Of a DNA stretch of 64,000 nucleotides, positions 43,726-55,481 are shown one piece after another. The first letter of the stretch is position 1. Each line of letters starts with the position of its first letter. Under the pieces are notes generated by a model, which did no database searches, was not told the origin of the DNA, and worked only from the letters and a program-made list of their open reading frames with translations. Position numbers and translations under genes: made by a program. Source of the DNA: Linanthus parryae (lineage: Eukaryota > Streptophyta > Magnoliopsida > Ericales > Polemoniaceae); assembly GCA_023055425.1 (NCBI GenBank), contig JALGPY010000007.1:14084001-14148000 (forward strand), in the 5' to 3' direction.

Positions 43726-45534
43726 ATGCCCAGATTGCCTCGCGATTTGGTGTCACCACTCGACAACCCGGAAAAACTGTATACCGAACAGAACCGCAGA
43801 AACCGAGAAAGCAGGATGGCAACCAACCAGAGAGATACGCCCGAGAACACCGAAGCCGGTGGGCAGGAACGAGAGACACGTACCCCAGCCCAGATGGCTC
43901 GGTACATTGAGGAGCTTGTCACAGCGGGACTTGCTGCCCGAAGCAACCAGAGAACATATAACCGATCTGGGAAGGCGTTGGTGGAAAATTTCGAAGTCCC
44001 CACCGGGGGGCATGAGCGAGCTATTGTGGTGCCCAAGATCACCGCCGAGCACTTTGACATCAAACCATCCACCATCCAGACGGTACAAACTCTATGCCCG
44101 TTTCATGGCAGGGCCGACGAAGACCCGAACGATTTTATCGGGAAATTCGAAGATTACTGCAACAAGGTCAGATACAAGGGGGTAGAAGCAGAGGCACTCA
44201 TGCTGATCTTATTTCCATACTGTCTCTACGGAGTAGCCAAAGACTGGCTCGAATCCCGACCACCCCGATCCATCACCACATGGGAGGAGTGTGTCGCAGA
44301 TTTTCTGGCAAAGTTCTATCCCGCCTCCCGAGTCATACAGTTACAGGGCGAGATCCTGTCATTCAGACAGAAGATGGGGGAGACGGTGGTGGACGCATGG
44401 GACAGGCTCATGAGATTGGCCAAACGGTGCCCGAACCACAGTTTCGGAGACGCGAAAATCCTGCAGGTTTTCTACCATGCCCTAGACCGGGAGAACGCCG
44501 ACAGGATTGACAGAGAAGCCGGGGGAAACTTCCTGTATCACGTAGACAAAGAAGGTGCGTATGACCTGATGAAGCAGTTGGCCAAGCAGGACACCCGACT
44601 GTTTGACGATCGCAAGATGGCGGCTAGAGCCGAACCTGCAGAGGATGACCGTATAGACAACCTGGCCAAAATCGTTCACGACTTGGTCAAGAAAGTCTAC
44701 TCGGACAAGAAGACTGTTGCAGCAGTCGAAGAACCTGATCTGGACACAGCCATTGAGGAGCTAAGGACCGAAGACACCAATTACGTACAGCAGCAGTAGG
44801 ACCCGAGTCGGTACCGACCGGGTACGAGAGACCATCCCGGGTTTCGGTACGGAAACCCGAACGCAGCAGTTTATGCACCGGGATTCCAGCACAGGCCACC
44901 AGCCCAGCAGGCTGCCCCGGCCCAGCAGGCTTAGTCAGTTCCATCCGCACAGCAGTACGATGCTCAGATGAAAGAGATCAAGTCCATGTTCCAGACCATG
45001 GAGTCCCGGTTCAAGCACATGGATACCTTGACGGCAGATACGCAGACAACCAAAACGTCACTGCGCGCTTTGGAAGTACAGGTGGGGCAGTTAGCACAGC
45101 AGCTAACAGAGAGACAGCCAGGAAACCTACCCTCGAATACAGTAAACAATCCACGGGCTCAGATCAATGCTATCTCCACTCGGAGTGGATTGGCACTACA
45201 GGATCCACCGTATCCCAGCCACGCACGTGCAGAAAATTCGAAAGAGGTAGAACGCAACTTGTCGGGCCAGGATAACAGCACAGTCGACCGCCCCCATCCG
45301 AAGGGCTCGGTTGAGCAGGATGCAGTGCAGAACGAGACAGGTGCAGAAACTGTACCAGTCTCCAAGGAGGTCCCGTACCCCTTGCGAACACGAAAGAGGG
45401 ATGACAGCAAGGACTACGCCAGGTTTCTCGAAATGTTCAAACAGCTGCAGATTAACATACCTTTTGCTGAGGCTTTGGCTAAGATGCCCACTTACGCCAA
45501 ATTCCTCAAGGACATCTTGTATGGAAGGAGGTGA
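43726..45534 (+). pseudogene. E1 gag (three in-frame stops)
   Basis: The first ATG in frame is 43726; 43816 is an alternative matching the E2 gag start (MATNQRD against MGDNTER). The central retrotransposon-gag domain is at about 44090-44480 (TLCPFHGRADEDPNDFIGKF, WEECVADFLAKFYP). A coiled-coil-like region follows at 44970-45110. I see no CCHC zinc knuckle. Stops interrupt the single frame at 44797 (TAG, where E2 has TGG), 44932 (TAG) and 45532 (TGA). There is no frameshift. The role would be the capsid of the virus-like particle. Confidence 0.88.
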
Positions 45535-48500
45535 ATGAGCGACTTCGAGACTATAAACCTGACGGCAGAAGTGAGCAATTGTGTGAAGAATGGGCTACCG
45601 AGGAAGAGAAAGGATCCTGGCAGTTTCGTTATACCGGTCACCCTAGGTAACGCTTACACAGGAAAGGCTCTGTGTGACCTAGGGGCCAGCATCAATCTGA
45701 TGCCATTGACGATTTTCAAGAGTTTGAAAGTCGGTGAACCCCGACCCACCAGAATCATGCTGCAGATGGCGGACAGGTCCGTAAAACAGGCTTACGGGGT
45801 TATCGAGGATATTCTGGTCAAGGTCGGCGAGCTGATTTTTCCGGCAGATTTCGTCATCCTGGACATGGAGGCAGGGGAGGTACCGCTCATACTTGGCAGG
45901 CCGTTTTTGGCCACGGGCGAAGCAATGATAAACTGCAAGAGCGGGGAGCTGACCATGCAGATTAACGAGGAAAAGGTGAAATTCAACGTTTTCAAAAATC
46001 TGCAACTGCCAAATTACTACGACCACGAGGACATCTTTGCTATAGATGTGGTGGACGAAGGCTGGGAAAACGAGGAAATGGACCAATTGTGGGAAGAGAT
46101 GGACAGCATGTACGGGGAAGAAAAGGAGAAGACTCGGTGCGAGCACGCCATGAGAGCCGAGGATTGGACCACTTTGCACCGGGACGAAGACGGCGGGCAA
46201 AAGATGATTCTGGTCCAGTCACTCAAGGAGCCACCCGCACTGGAGCTAAAACCGCTCCCGAGCCATCTCAGGTATGCGTATATTGGTGAAAATAGTACTC
46301 TGCCCGTAATTGTTTCGTCTCGTTTATCTCAGGAACAGGAGCAGAAACTGCTGGAAGTATTGCGAGAGCATAAGGAAGCAATCGCCTGGACGATTGTAGA
46401 TATTAAGGGGATCAGCCCCTCCTACTGCATGCACAAGATCCGAATTGAAGAAGGCAAGAAACCGGTGATTCAGCCCCAGCGGATACTGAACCCGAACATG
46501 AAAGACGTTGTGCGAAAATAGGTCATGAAGTGGCTGGAAGCGGGAATCATATACCCCATATCGGACAGCACGTGGATCAGCCCGGTCCAGTGCGTGCCCA
46601 AAAAGGGGGATATTACGGTGGTGCAGAATAACGACCAGGAGCAGATTGCGCAGCGTACCGTTACAGGCTGGCAGATCTGCATGGACTATCGGAGGTTAAA
46701 CGACGCAACACTGAAGGACCACTTCCCGCTACCATTCATGGACCAAATGCTGGACCGGCTCGCCCACCACGCCTATTACTGTTTTCTGGACGGGTACACC
46801 GGGTACAACCAGATTTGCATAGCCCCCGAAGATCAGGAAAAGACGACGTTTACCTTCCCATATGGTACGTTCGCGTTTCGGCGCATGCCGTTCGGGTTGT
46901 GTAATGCTCCTGCCACGTTCCAGAGATGTATGATGGCGATTTTTTCCGACATGATCGAGAAAAATCTAGAGGTCTTCATGGACGACTTTTCACTATTCGG
47001 GGACAGTTTCAATGACTGCCTGTTCCATTTGGGTCAGGTTCTGATCCGATGCAAGAAGGCGAATTTGGTGCTCAATTGGGAAAAGTGTCACTTTATGGTC
47101 ACCGAGGGGATCGTGCTGGGTCACAGAATTTCCAGCAAGGGACTCGAGGTGGACAGGGCAAAGATCGAGGTGATAAAGCAGCTTCCATACCCGACGAACG
47201 TAAGGGCGATCAAGAGTTTTCTGGGACATGCAGGATTTTACCGAAGGTTCATCAAAGACTTTTCCAAGATCACAAAGCCACTATGCGCTTTACTCGGAAA
47301 AGACGTACCCTTTGATTTCGATGCAGCATGTCGGCAGGCTTTTGACCATTTGAAAGAGAAGCTGACCACAGCCCCGGTTATAACCTCGCCAGATTGGTCA
47401 CTCCCGTTTGAGCTGATGTGTGACGCCAGCGACTATGCAGTCGGGGCAGTTTTGCGACAGCGAAAGGATAAGGTATGCCACGTCATTTATTATGCGAGCC
47501 GGGTACTCAACGATGCCCAGCTCAACTATGGCACGACAGAAAAGGAACTGCTGGCCGTGGTCTATGCCCTGGACAAATTCAGGCCCTATTTGGTCGGGTC
47601 GAAAGTTATCGTTTTTACCGACCATAGTGCCCTGAAATACCTGCTGGACAAGAAGGACGCGAAACCGAGACTGTTGAGGTGGGTATTACTGATGCAGGAA
47701 TTCGATGTGGAAATCCGGGACAAAAAGGGAGTTGAGAACGTGGTAGCGGATCACCTATCCAGACTTGAGAACGTGAAGGTGGACCCGGTGCCGATCAAGG
47801 AAAACTTCCCGGACGAGCACATCATGGCAGTAAAAATCGGGAGACCATGGTACTATGCCATAGCCAATTACTTGGTAACTGGCACGCTTCCCGAGGATCT
47901 CACCCCGTCGCAGCGGAAAAAGTTCATAGCCGAAAGTCGACAGTATTTCTGGGACGACCCGTACTTATTCAAACAGGGGGCCGATAACATCCTGAGAAGG
48001 TGTATCCCGACCCACGAGGCCTGGAACGTGATCCGACATTGCCACTCATCACAGTGTGGGGGTCATTTTGGGGGAACGCGAACAGCTCATAAAATACTGC
48101 AGTCCGCTTTTTTCTGGCCGACAATCTTCAAAGACTGTCACGACTATGTGCAGGGATGTGATAGGTGCCAGAGGACAGGAAACACGTCACACCGGGACGA
48201 GATGCCGATGACCGTGTGGCAGGAGGTAGAGCCATTTGATGTATGGGGGATTGACTTCATGGGTCCGTTCCCGTCTTCGATGGGAAATCTTTACATTCTG
48301 CTGGCAGTAGATTATGTGACAAAGTGGATCGAAGCGATCGCGTGTTAGAAAAACGATGCAGCTACCGTTGAGCGTTTTCTGAAACGTAACGTTTTCACTC
48401 GTTTCGGGACTCCCAGGGCAATGATTAGCGACGAGGGCTCACACTTCATCAATCGAGTTTTAGCGAAAGTTCTGAAACAGTACGGCGTGTCAGTTCATAA

Positions 48501-49134
48501 AGTCTCGTTACCCTACCATCCGCAGACAAACGGGCAAGCCGAGGTGTCAAATCGAGAGATCAAGAGCATACTCGAGAAAACAGTGAATCTCGGCCGAAAG
48601 GATTGGTCCGTCAGACTGGACGATGCGCTTTGGGCCTACAGGACTGCTTTCAAAACACCGCTGGGAATGTCACCATACCAGCTCGTTTTTGGGAAAGCGT
48701 GCCACTTACCGGTGGAACTGGAGCACAAGGCGTATTGGGCCATCAAACTGCTCAACATGGACCAGAATCTAGCAGGGGATAAGAGGAAGATGGCGCTGCT
48801 GGAATTAGAGGAATTCCGCAGAACGGCTTTCGAGAGCGCCAAAATTTACAAAGAGAAGACAAAGAAGTGGCATGATAACCGTATCACGCCAAAGCAGTTT
48901 AACGAAGGCGACAAAGTGCTTCTCTACAATACCCGGATGCGGTTCTTTCCGGGAAAGTTGAGGTCTCGTTGGTCGGGACCGTTCATCATCAAGCAGATTT
49001 TTGCGTGGGGGGCATTCGAGCTGGAAAATCCAAAAGACAAGTCCAGTTTCAGGGTGAACAGGAACCGGATCAAGCCGTATCTCGAGACCGCCGAAATCGT
49101 CAAAATAGACCCGGTCTATTTTGATGACCCGTAA
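45535..49134 (+). pseudogene. E1 pol: protease, reverse transcriptase, RNase H, integrase
   Basis: Same frame as gag. The aspartic protease has CDLGASINLMP at about 45670. RT has [19 protein letters not shown] (46680), the [16 protein letters not shown] block (46880) and catalytic F-M-D-D (about 46980). RNase H has [12 protein letters not shown] (47420), a T-E-K-E-L block and [11 protein letters not shown]. Integrase has an H-H-C-C zinc module (48040-48170), then catalytic D in [10 protein letters not shown] (48250), D in ISDEGSHF (48425) and E in [12 protein letters not shown] (48545), with a C-terminal [13 protein letters not shown] region. TAG codons at 46519 and 48346 break it. Gene order RT-RH-IN defines Ty3/gypsy. 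Confidence 0.93.
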
Positions 49135-49391
49135 GAGGTAACAAGGTCGGGCCGTCGACCGTAAATCACAAGGCGCTGTTTGGGAGGCAACCCAAAATTA
49201 ATCGTTTATTTATTCTTCTTAGTTTATTACGTTATTATGTTCAGTTCTGAATTTCCGAGAGAGGCGAGATGAGCGGGTTTTTGACTTTGAATTTGAGATT
49301 GTGCAGTGACAGAAACATCCAAAACAGCCAGAACCGGGAAAACAGAGGAAGAGAGATGATTTGAAAAAAAAAATAAAAAAATTTGCCTCGG

Positions 49392-49427
49392 GCTGCGTAT
49401 ATACGCAGCCCTGCGTATATACGCAAC
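49392..49427. repeat. Palindrome cluster 2
   Basis: TGCGTATATACGCA at 49394-49407 and 49412-49425, four bases apart. Confidence 0.95.
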
Positions 49428-49476
49428 CTGTGGGCAAAAAATTTTATTTTTTGTGTTTTTCTTTTTGATTTCTGAT

Positions 49477-49510
49477 TGGGTATATACGCAGTGTTGCGTA
49501 TATACGCAAA
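49477..49510. repeat. Palindrome cluster 3
   Basis: A variant with GGGTATATACGCA ends at 49490 and a perfect copy is at 49495-49508. Confidence 0.9.
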
Positions 49511-50221
49511 CAGAAAGAAAAAAAAATTGTAATTTTTTCAAATCCCAAGGGCATTTTGGTCATTTTGTAAAAAATAGGGTTTATATGGGAAGAGGGGGCC
49601 GGCCACACCATTGTTGGCACCTCTCTTTCTCTCTCTACCTCCATTTCCTCCCACTTGAAGAACAAAGATTTTGCATCGGACCTCAGAATCAAAATTCGGG
49701 CACATTTCTGGAATCCCCTCGTCGCAAGGAGCAAGTTTCATCCATCAAAATCCAGAAACAAGCGAAAATCGAGTGGCAATTTCCATCAAAAAGTGAGGTA
49801 TTCTTGAGGAAAAGTGCAGATTCGAAGGTGTTAGAGCAAGAACTAGCAAAAACCGTACAAGGGAACGTGAACGAGGAGATCGAGGGCTTCGATTAGGTGG
49901 GTTCGGATTTCAATTCCGGGCAGTTTCGTTTTCCGGCGATTTTTCCGGCGACCGCCGGCGACTTTTCCGGGAAGAATCTCCGGTCTTCACCCCTGTTTAG
50001 GGAAGGTCGAAAATCTCATCCCTCGCTTTATTTTCCGTTTTGGCACGACCCGTAGCCGGGCCCGTTATTTTCGGTATTTTTGTTTTTGGAGCGGCACTTG
50101 CCGTGTGGACCTCTAGTAGCTCTTAGGTGGACTATCTAATGCGACACACTAGTTTTGTGCACGTTTCACGTTTTTGCTTAAATTTTCCCGAGTTGGCACG
50201 TTTTACGAGGTTTTGTCTGTT

Positions 50222-52009
50222 ATGGAGTTTAATGTACCGGTCCTGGACCCAGAGCGTGACGACCTCCCTACTGACTATGAGGCGGATGAGATTACCTCTA
50301 GGAGGTTTGACAGTTTTAACGCTCAGTTTTACTTTATGACCGGAACCAAAATGGGTCATAGCCTTCCCGTCGACTACCAGTTTCAGGTCGACCATATGAA
50401 CATGCCGCCAGAGATGGGAGAGTATGCGAGTCGACCGGAAATTTTCGGAACGTCCCTAGCGGGATTTCCGGAGGTTTCTAGTTCTGACTTGGTGCGTGAG
50501 TTTTACGCAAACCTCATGCACAAGGGGGAGGGGGAGGCCAACGGGGATGTACGGTGGGTGTATTTACGGCGTACGTTTTTGTTGATCACGGCGGATACCA
50601 TCCGCCAAGCGTACCAGATCCCGATGCGCCATTTCTCGTGCGCATATGCTGAGTGTGCAGATTACCCGCCTAGCGATTCTGAGCTTTTGCGGGTTGTGAC
50701 TGGGGGGTACCCGGGTGCCCATTTCGAGAGAGAGGGGCCAGGCGAGATAGGCAAGAAATTGCATTCTCGTTTTATTACCGGCCCGCCACGTTGGTGGGCC
50801 GAGTGGGTAGTGAACAGGGTAGTGGGTATCAAGCATTTTACCTACCTTGACTTTGAGTACGTACTCTTAGTCTATTGCCTTGTTCTTCGACGAGAGGTCG
50901 ACATTCCTCGTCGCATATGGGTGTACATGCAGGAGCGGAACTGCTCCGGGATCCACAAGGGATTGGGGTATGCCAACCTCATCGCCAAACTGGCACGGGA
51001 GTTTGAGGTTCCGATGTATGATATAGAGGGTGATCTACAGCCTCCTAGGCCACGGCCTTATAGGAAGCTCATAGCCCGTCACCCGGGTCCACCACAGCCA
51101 GTCGTTGACCTTGATGAGGATGACGATATTATGGAGGAGGACCCGGCTCCTGCTCCTGCACCTGCCCCTGCCCCTAGGAGGCGTTCGACTCAGGAGCGAC
51201 CAGTCAGTCGCCAGGCATCGGCCGGACTTCGGCGGTGCCGTACTAGTAGAGAGAGTGAGCGTCCCGAGTCGAGTAGGCAGGGGACTGAGAGGAATGCCCA
51301 GCCCCAGCCAGCCCGACAGCGAGGTGAGCCGGCCCCACGGGCCAACCCGACCCCACGAGCTAGACCAGCCCCGCCACGTAGACTGCCCCGAGTGGACGAG
51401 AGATTTGAGGGGTGTCAGGGTGGACGCAAGTCCATAGGAGAGAAGGTTTTTGAGAGCGTGGGCAAGCTTTGGAGAGCGTTGACGCATAACCGCCGGACTC
51501 AACGGAAGGTCACGAAGGACACCCAGGCTGCCCTAGCTAGTATTCGAGAGGAGCAGCGGGATGCGGCTCGGCACGCAGGCCGAGAACCGCCACTTCCGCT
51601 GTATTTTCCACCCACCTACTCCAGCAGCTTTACCGAGGGGTGGTCGAATGACGGGGACTCCAGCGAGTGTACATCCGCTCCGCCACCTCCGACCCAGCCA
51701 CCTCCTCCGACTCAGCCATCACCGCCACCTGCCCGACAGGAGAGACGACAGCCTGGGACACGATCCCGGCAGCCTACGGGCCGTCAGACTGGGTCCCGTA
51801 CCCAGCAGCATTCGAGTGGCAGAACGACTTTGCGTTCCCAGCCACCTAGCAGTTGGACTTGGTCCGAGTCGCAGTCCTCTGATTACCGGCCCCGTACGCG
51901 TGCGCGTCAGCCGAACGTCTTTAGGTCTGATTCAGGTAGCAGCTCGCCGGGTAGCATTTCCGGTACGTCCGAGACCGGGTCAGACCCGACATTTTTTCCG
52001 GAAGAGTGA
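50222..52009 (+). CDS. E1 ORF3: Athila-type protein in envelope position
   Basis: Intact 595-codon frame. The ATG at 50222 is chosen because the frame upstream has no earlier ATG. The N-terminal two thirds (to about residue 290) is a globular region with RWVYLRRTFLLITADTIRQA and RWWAEWVVNRVVGIKHFTYL. This resembles the plant retrotransposon-associated protein domain found after pol in Athila elements. From about residue 300 to the end it is low-complexity, rich in Pro, Arg, Ser and Thr (PAPAPAPAP, PPPPTQPPPPTQP). No clear signal peptide, and I see no convincing transmembrane anchor, so a true membrane glycoprotein role is unproven. Unlike gag-pol it has no stop codons. Confidence 0.75.
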   Translation: MEFNVPVLDPERDDLPTDYEADEITSRRFDSFNAQFYFMTGTKMGHSLPVDYQFQVDHMNMPPEMGEYASRPEIFGTSLAGFPEVSSSDLVREFYANLMHKGEGEANGDVRWVYLRRTFLLITADTIRQAYQIPMRHFSCAYAECADYPPSDSELLRVVTGGYPGAHFEREGPGEIGKKLHSRFITGPPRWWAEWVVNRVVGIKHFTYLDFEYVLLVYCLVLRREVDIPRRIWVYMQERNCSGIHKGLGYANLIAKLAREFEVPMYDIEGDLQPPRPRPYRKLIARHPGPPQPVVDLDEDDDIMEEDPAPAPAPAPAPRRRSTQERPVSRQASAGLRRCRTSRESERPESSRQGTERNAQPQPARQRGEPAPRANPTPRARPAPPRRLPRVDERFEGCQGGRKSIGEKVFESVGKLWRALTHNRRTQRKVTKDTQAALASIREEQRDAARHAGREPPLPLYFPPTYSSSFTEGWSNDGDSSECTSAPPPPTQPPPPTQPSPPPARQERRQPGTRSRQPTGRQTGSRTQQHSSGRTTLRSQPPSSWTWSESQSSDYRPRTRARQPNVFRSDSGSSSPGSISGTSETGSDPTFFPEE

Positions 52010-53900
52010 GTGCCATGAGGGCATGCCACCTCTTAATGTGGGGGTAGTCGTGTCTGCATTAACCCGGTCTGCACGTTTTTTCGTATTTATTTGCAGTTTT
52101 TATTTTTATTTTTGAGTCAGCATATTTTCTTTATTTGAGTCAACCCACCACAAACATTCTGGTGTGCATTGTATATAATTTTAAAAAAAAAATGAAAAAT
52201 TAAATTTTTTTTTATGCTGCTGGTTGGGTATATACGCAGACCTGCGTATATACGCAAACAGCAAGTATAAATTATTTTTCAAAAAAAAAAAAAGTTTAAA
52301 ATTGGAAAATTTTGAGAAAGGGCAATCGAGATAACGAAAACAGTGAAGAAATTGAGTTTGAATCCTTTGAAAGAGAAGAAAACTTGTACCGAGGTATAGT
52401 AGATAGGTGAGAGCCAGCGACCTTTGGAATCCGCAAGTAATTATCACCTGAGCTAAAAATCCGACTAGTTGCTACACCACCGTCACATAGGTAGTCGACA
52501 ACCCGCCCACGGGCGCCGTCACGGTCATCGCATTTTTCGTTGGAGTGACTGGCTATCAAGGGACCTCACGTCCTGTTTCTTACCCCTATGTCCAATTAGT
52601 CAACCTGTTTGAAGCCATTTACCCTCTTTCTTCGTAGCCACTTTAGCCTAGGCAGCCTTCTTTGAGACCTCATCAATCGATAGTTGGCTATTCTACGTGT
52701 TATGACGGAGGGAGTGAGTAGGGTGGTTCTTAGATGGGAGAGCTTCATGAGTTATCAGTTTTGGACAGTTTCGATATCGACACGTTTTTTGAGGGAAGGA
52801 CAGGGTGAGTTAGTGGCGACAGTGCATTAATTTGCGGAGGTGGATCACTTCACTACATAGTGACCACATGAGGAGTTAGTCGCGTGCAAGTATCTTTTCG
52901 CACAAAACGGGGTTCCGGGGGGGGGGGGGTTGTAGGGTCAATTGGTGGTTGTGCCGTTTTTCTACATCTTTGGTGATGAGGAGGTTCGGTTGGACTGCAC
53001 AGTTTTTATTTCGACTACAGGATCAGCGCTTCAGGATTAGTGTGGGGGTACTTCACATGAGGACATTTTACGTACCCCACGACAGAGATTTATTTTCACT
53101 CACTCAGCTTTAGTCAGTTTAGTATTGTTGATATTTGTGTACGTTTGTCTATATAGTTGTGTTATAAAAAAAAAATATTAAAAAAAAAAGAGAAAAAAAA
53201 AGAAAAAAAAAGAAGAAAAATCATGATCTAGTTTTTATTTTGTTTAAGTTTTGTTATTTAAATAAAAAGCTCAGTGAGTGGCACAATTTTCGAGACGTTT
53301 TGCACCGCTTCACATTTGTGGCCGCGAGCACGGCGAAGACACACCGGGGGACAGAAGAATTGGGAAAGCAGGAACTTAGGTGTTACGGGCAGTTTTTCGG
53401 GATCTCGGTGAGGGGTGTGAGTTTGGTAAATTGTGAGAATGTCATAACAAGTAGGATTATGCCGTACCTTGGTTTATATTTATCCTACCTGAGTAGACAT
53501 AGATCCTTTCGGAAACAGCTCGGATGGTAAGTTAGCTAGGGATTTGCTCAGTTTGATAACCAAAGTAATAGTACGTCGGTCCAGTGCTTAGTTCCACCAT
53601 ATAAATCTGTTCAGACTTACCGATCGCTTGCAGGGAAGTACATTCTGAAAAGGATGAGATCATGAGGACACACTGTTTATGTTTTTGAGGTTGCCCAATC
53701 TCACCAAAAATATTTGTGTAACTAGTCTGTTTTGAGTCGTTTGAGTCTGTGTATATTCTATCTGAGTCAGTTTTCTATCGAGTCGTCCGGTTGAAAGGTT
53801 CGGGTCGAAAGCGTATGCAACGGTAGGGTATGTACAGAGTCAGTCACGAGGACAGAAATGCAGGCTAGAGTTGGCAGGATTGCTCGGGACGAGCAATGTT
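52010..53900 (+). other. E1 3' untranslated region
   Basis: No gene. Holds palindrome cluster 4 (52215-52263), several A-rich tracts (52165-52300, 53166-53220) and a G run at 52917-52929. Segments such as GGACCTCACGTCCTG (52561) and GGCCGCGAGCACGGCG (53321) recur in inverted orientation in E2 (58300, 57545), showing both elements descend from one family. Confidence 0.6.
52215..52263. repeat. Palindrome cluster 4 (hairpin of palindromes)
   Basis: A variant TGGGTATATACGCA at 52225-52238 and a perfect copy at 52243-52256 lie within an outer inverted repeat TGCTG...CAGCA. Confidence 0.9.
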
Positions 53901-53915
53901 TAGTGAGGGGGTATT
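53901..53915 (+). other. E1 polypurine tract
   Basis: TAGTGAGGGGGTATT lies directly before the 3' LTR start at 53916. Confidence 0.75.
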
Positions 53916-55481
53916 TGATAACGCCCAATTAGGGGTTATCTTTTAGCCTGATTTCACGAGTATTTGTGTCGGAAATAGCGGTTTTTGCCAGAAAATGCCT
54001 TAGAATGCCTCGGGAATCTAGAACAAGACGTTTATTTGTACTTCATAGATTTCTGCTTATTTATTGCTATATTTGGATATGATCGCGGGTTTTCGTTCGT
54101 GTTGCCTTTTCAGGAACAGGTTCGGGAGGTGCATCGGGAAGCGTGCCGGGACCAAGCCGGGACCGTCTCGAGAAACGTGCACAAGACCGGGACAAGACGG
54201 GAACGCGGTAAAGCAGGAGAACACCGAAGGAGGCAAACCGGGAGCATCAGGCAGCAGAGTGGGACCCAGGGGACCCAACCTGGCCCACCAAAGGACCAAG
54301 CAGGGCCCACATCTCCACCCCCTGCCTGCGTATATACGTAGGCAGGGAGGGAGATGGGGGTGGTTGATAGGCCCTGGTTGCGTATATACGCAACCCTGCG
54401 TATATACGCAGCCAGTTTTGACTTTTTGGTCAAAGACGGTGGACCGATGGCAGATTCCGTAATTTCGGGCACAAGTGTTTTCGGGAAACAGCACTATTTA
54501 AAGACTCGTCCAGACTCGTTTTGAAGACACGGAGACACAACACAATTCTCAGCACAACCGAAGGGCAAGTCAGAGTATTCACGGAGAGCACGAAAGCGCG
54601 ATTCGAGATTCGAAGACTTAGTTTGATTTCGTTCTCTCTCTTATTATTCAGAAACTGCGTTTTGTATTATGTCTAGTCGTAGCTAAACTTCTCACCTAGG
54701 TTCTCGGTGAACCTAGGGTTTCGTACTCAGATTTTATGACTACTTCGTTTATGAATTCATGATGATTATCTTAATTCAGCAAGTTATATCTGTTATTCTG
54801 GTTTTGATTGTTATCGTATATGCATGATAGGATTGATCACCCAGGATTGCTATAGACCCGAGCTTGTAGGTGAAAACGTCAAGTTAGGGTTAGGAAGAAA
54901 AACCAGGATTTAGTACCTTACCCTGATAGACCGACCAGAGAAAGGGAGATAGGGCTAGCATCGAAAAACGTGAGACCAACTGTTAGAGAATTTGACCCGG
55001 GCCATTCGGACAGGTCAGAAACCCTAATAGGATTAGACCGAGACTGCAGATTTAGGCAGCTTAACAAGAACCCGAAAGTCTGCAGGATCGGGATTACGTG
55101 TGGAATCTGAAAAGTCACTGCACAACTGGTACGTTGCACAGATATCGAAACTGCTGAGTGTTCTCATAATCGAACGTAAAACTGAAATCTGTAGAAACCC
55201 TAGGGGATCCTGGAGCCTAGTTTTCATCTATTATCGTTACACCTGATTCAGCTTATTTCAGAAAACGTCGAAAAAAATATTTACGTTTACGTTTCTAATT
55301 TATGTTTTTAGTTTAGTCACTACAATCACAACCTACTCCTCCTTGTTACTACACTCGGTTAACCTAAACTGACAACGTGAGTAAACCCGAAATCGTCCTC
55401 GTGGGAACGATCACCCGAGTCTAATTGCACCCGGTATTACAAGATTCGTACACTTGCGATAGCACGTTAGTTTGCGCATCA
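53916..55481 (+). repeat. E1 3' LTR (1566 bp)
   Basis: Matches 41992-43575 except about 20 substitutions and the missing 18-bp palindrome unit. Followed by target duplicate TCGGC at 55482-55486. Confidence 0.93.
54325..54414. repeat. Palindrome cluster 5 (E1 3' LTR)
   Basis: A variant TGCGTATATACGTA at 54327-54340 and perfect copies at 54379-54392 and 54397-54410. The TATA-like box is at 54495-54503, 84 bp on. Confidence 0.93.

Larger units (their letters stand above)
49135..50221 (+). other. E1 spacer between pol and ORF3
   Basis: No convincing gene. A hairpin, TTTGGGAGGCAACCCAAA, at 49179-49196 recurs in E2 at 59775-59790, at the same place just past pol. Palindrome clusters are at 49392-49427 and 49478-49510. 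A CT-rich, leader-like stretch at 49610-49660 precedes a 100-codon open stretch to 49896 that I do not recognise. Confidence 0.6.
41992..55481 (+). mobile_element. E1: inner Athila-like LTR retrotransposon, 13.49 kb
   Basis: Both LTRs begin TGATAAC and end GCGCATCA. The 5-bp target duplication TCGGC occurs at 41987-41991 and 55482-55486. The order inside is tRNA-Asp primer-binding site, gag, protease, RT, RNase H, integrase, then a separate ORF in envelope position, polypurine tract and 3' LTR. That gag-pol order is Ty3/gypsy. The DLGASINLMP protease wording and the extra downstream ORF point to the Athila lineage. By eye the LTRs differ at about 20 positions plus one 18-bp indel, so insertion was recent. 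Confidence 0.93.
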
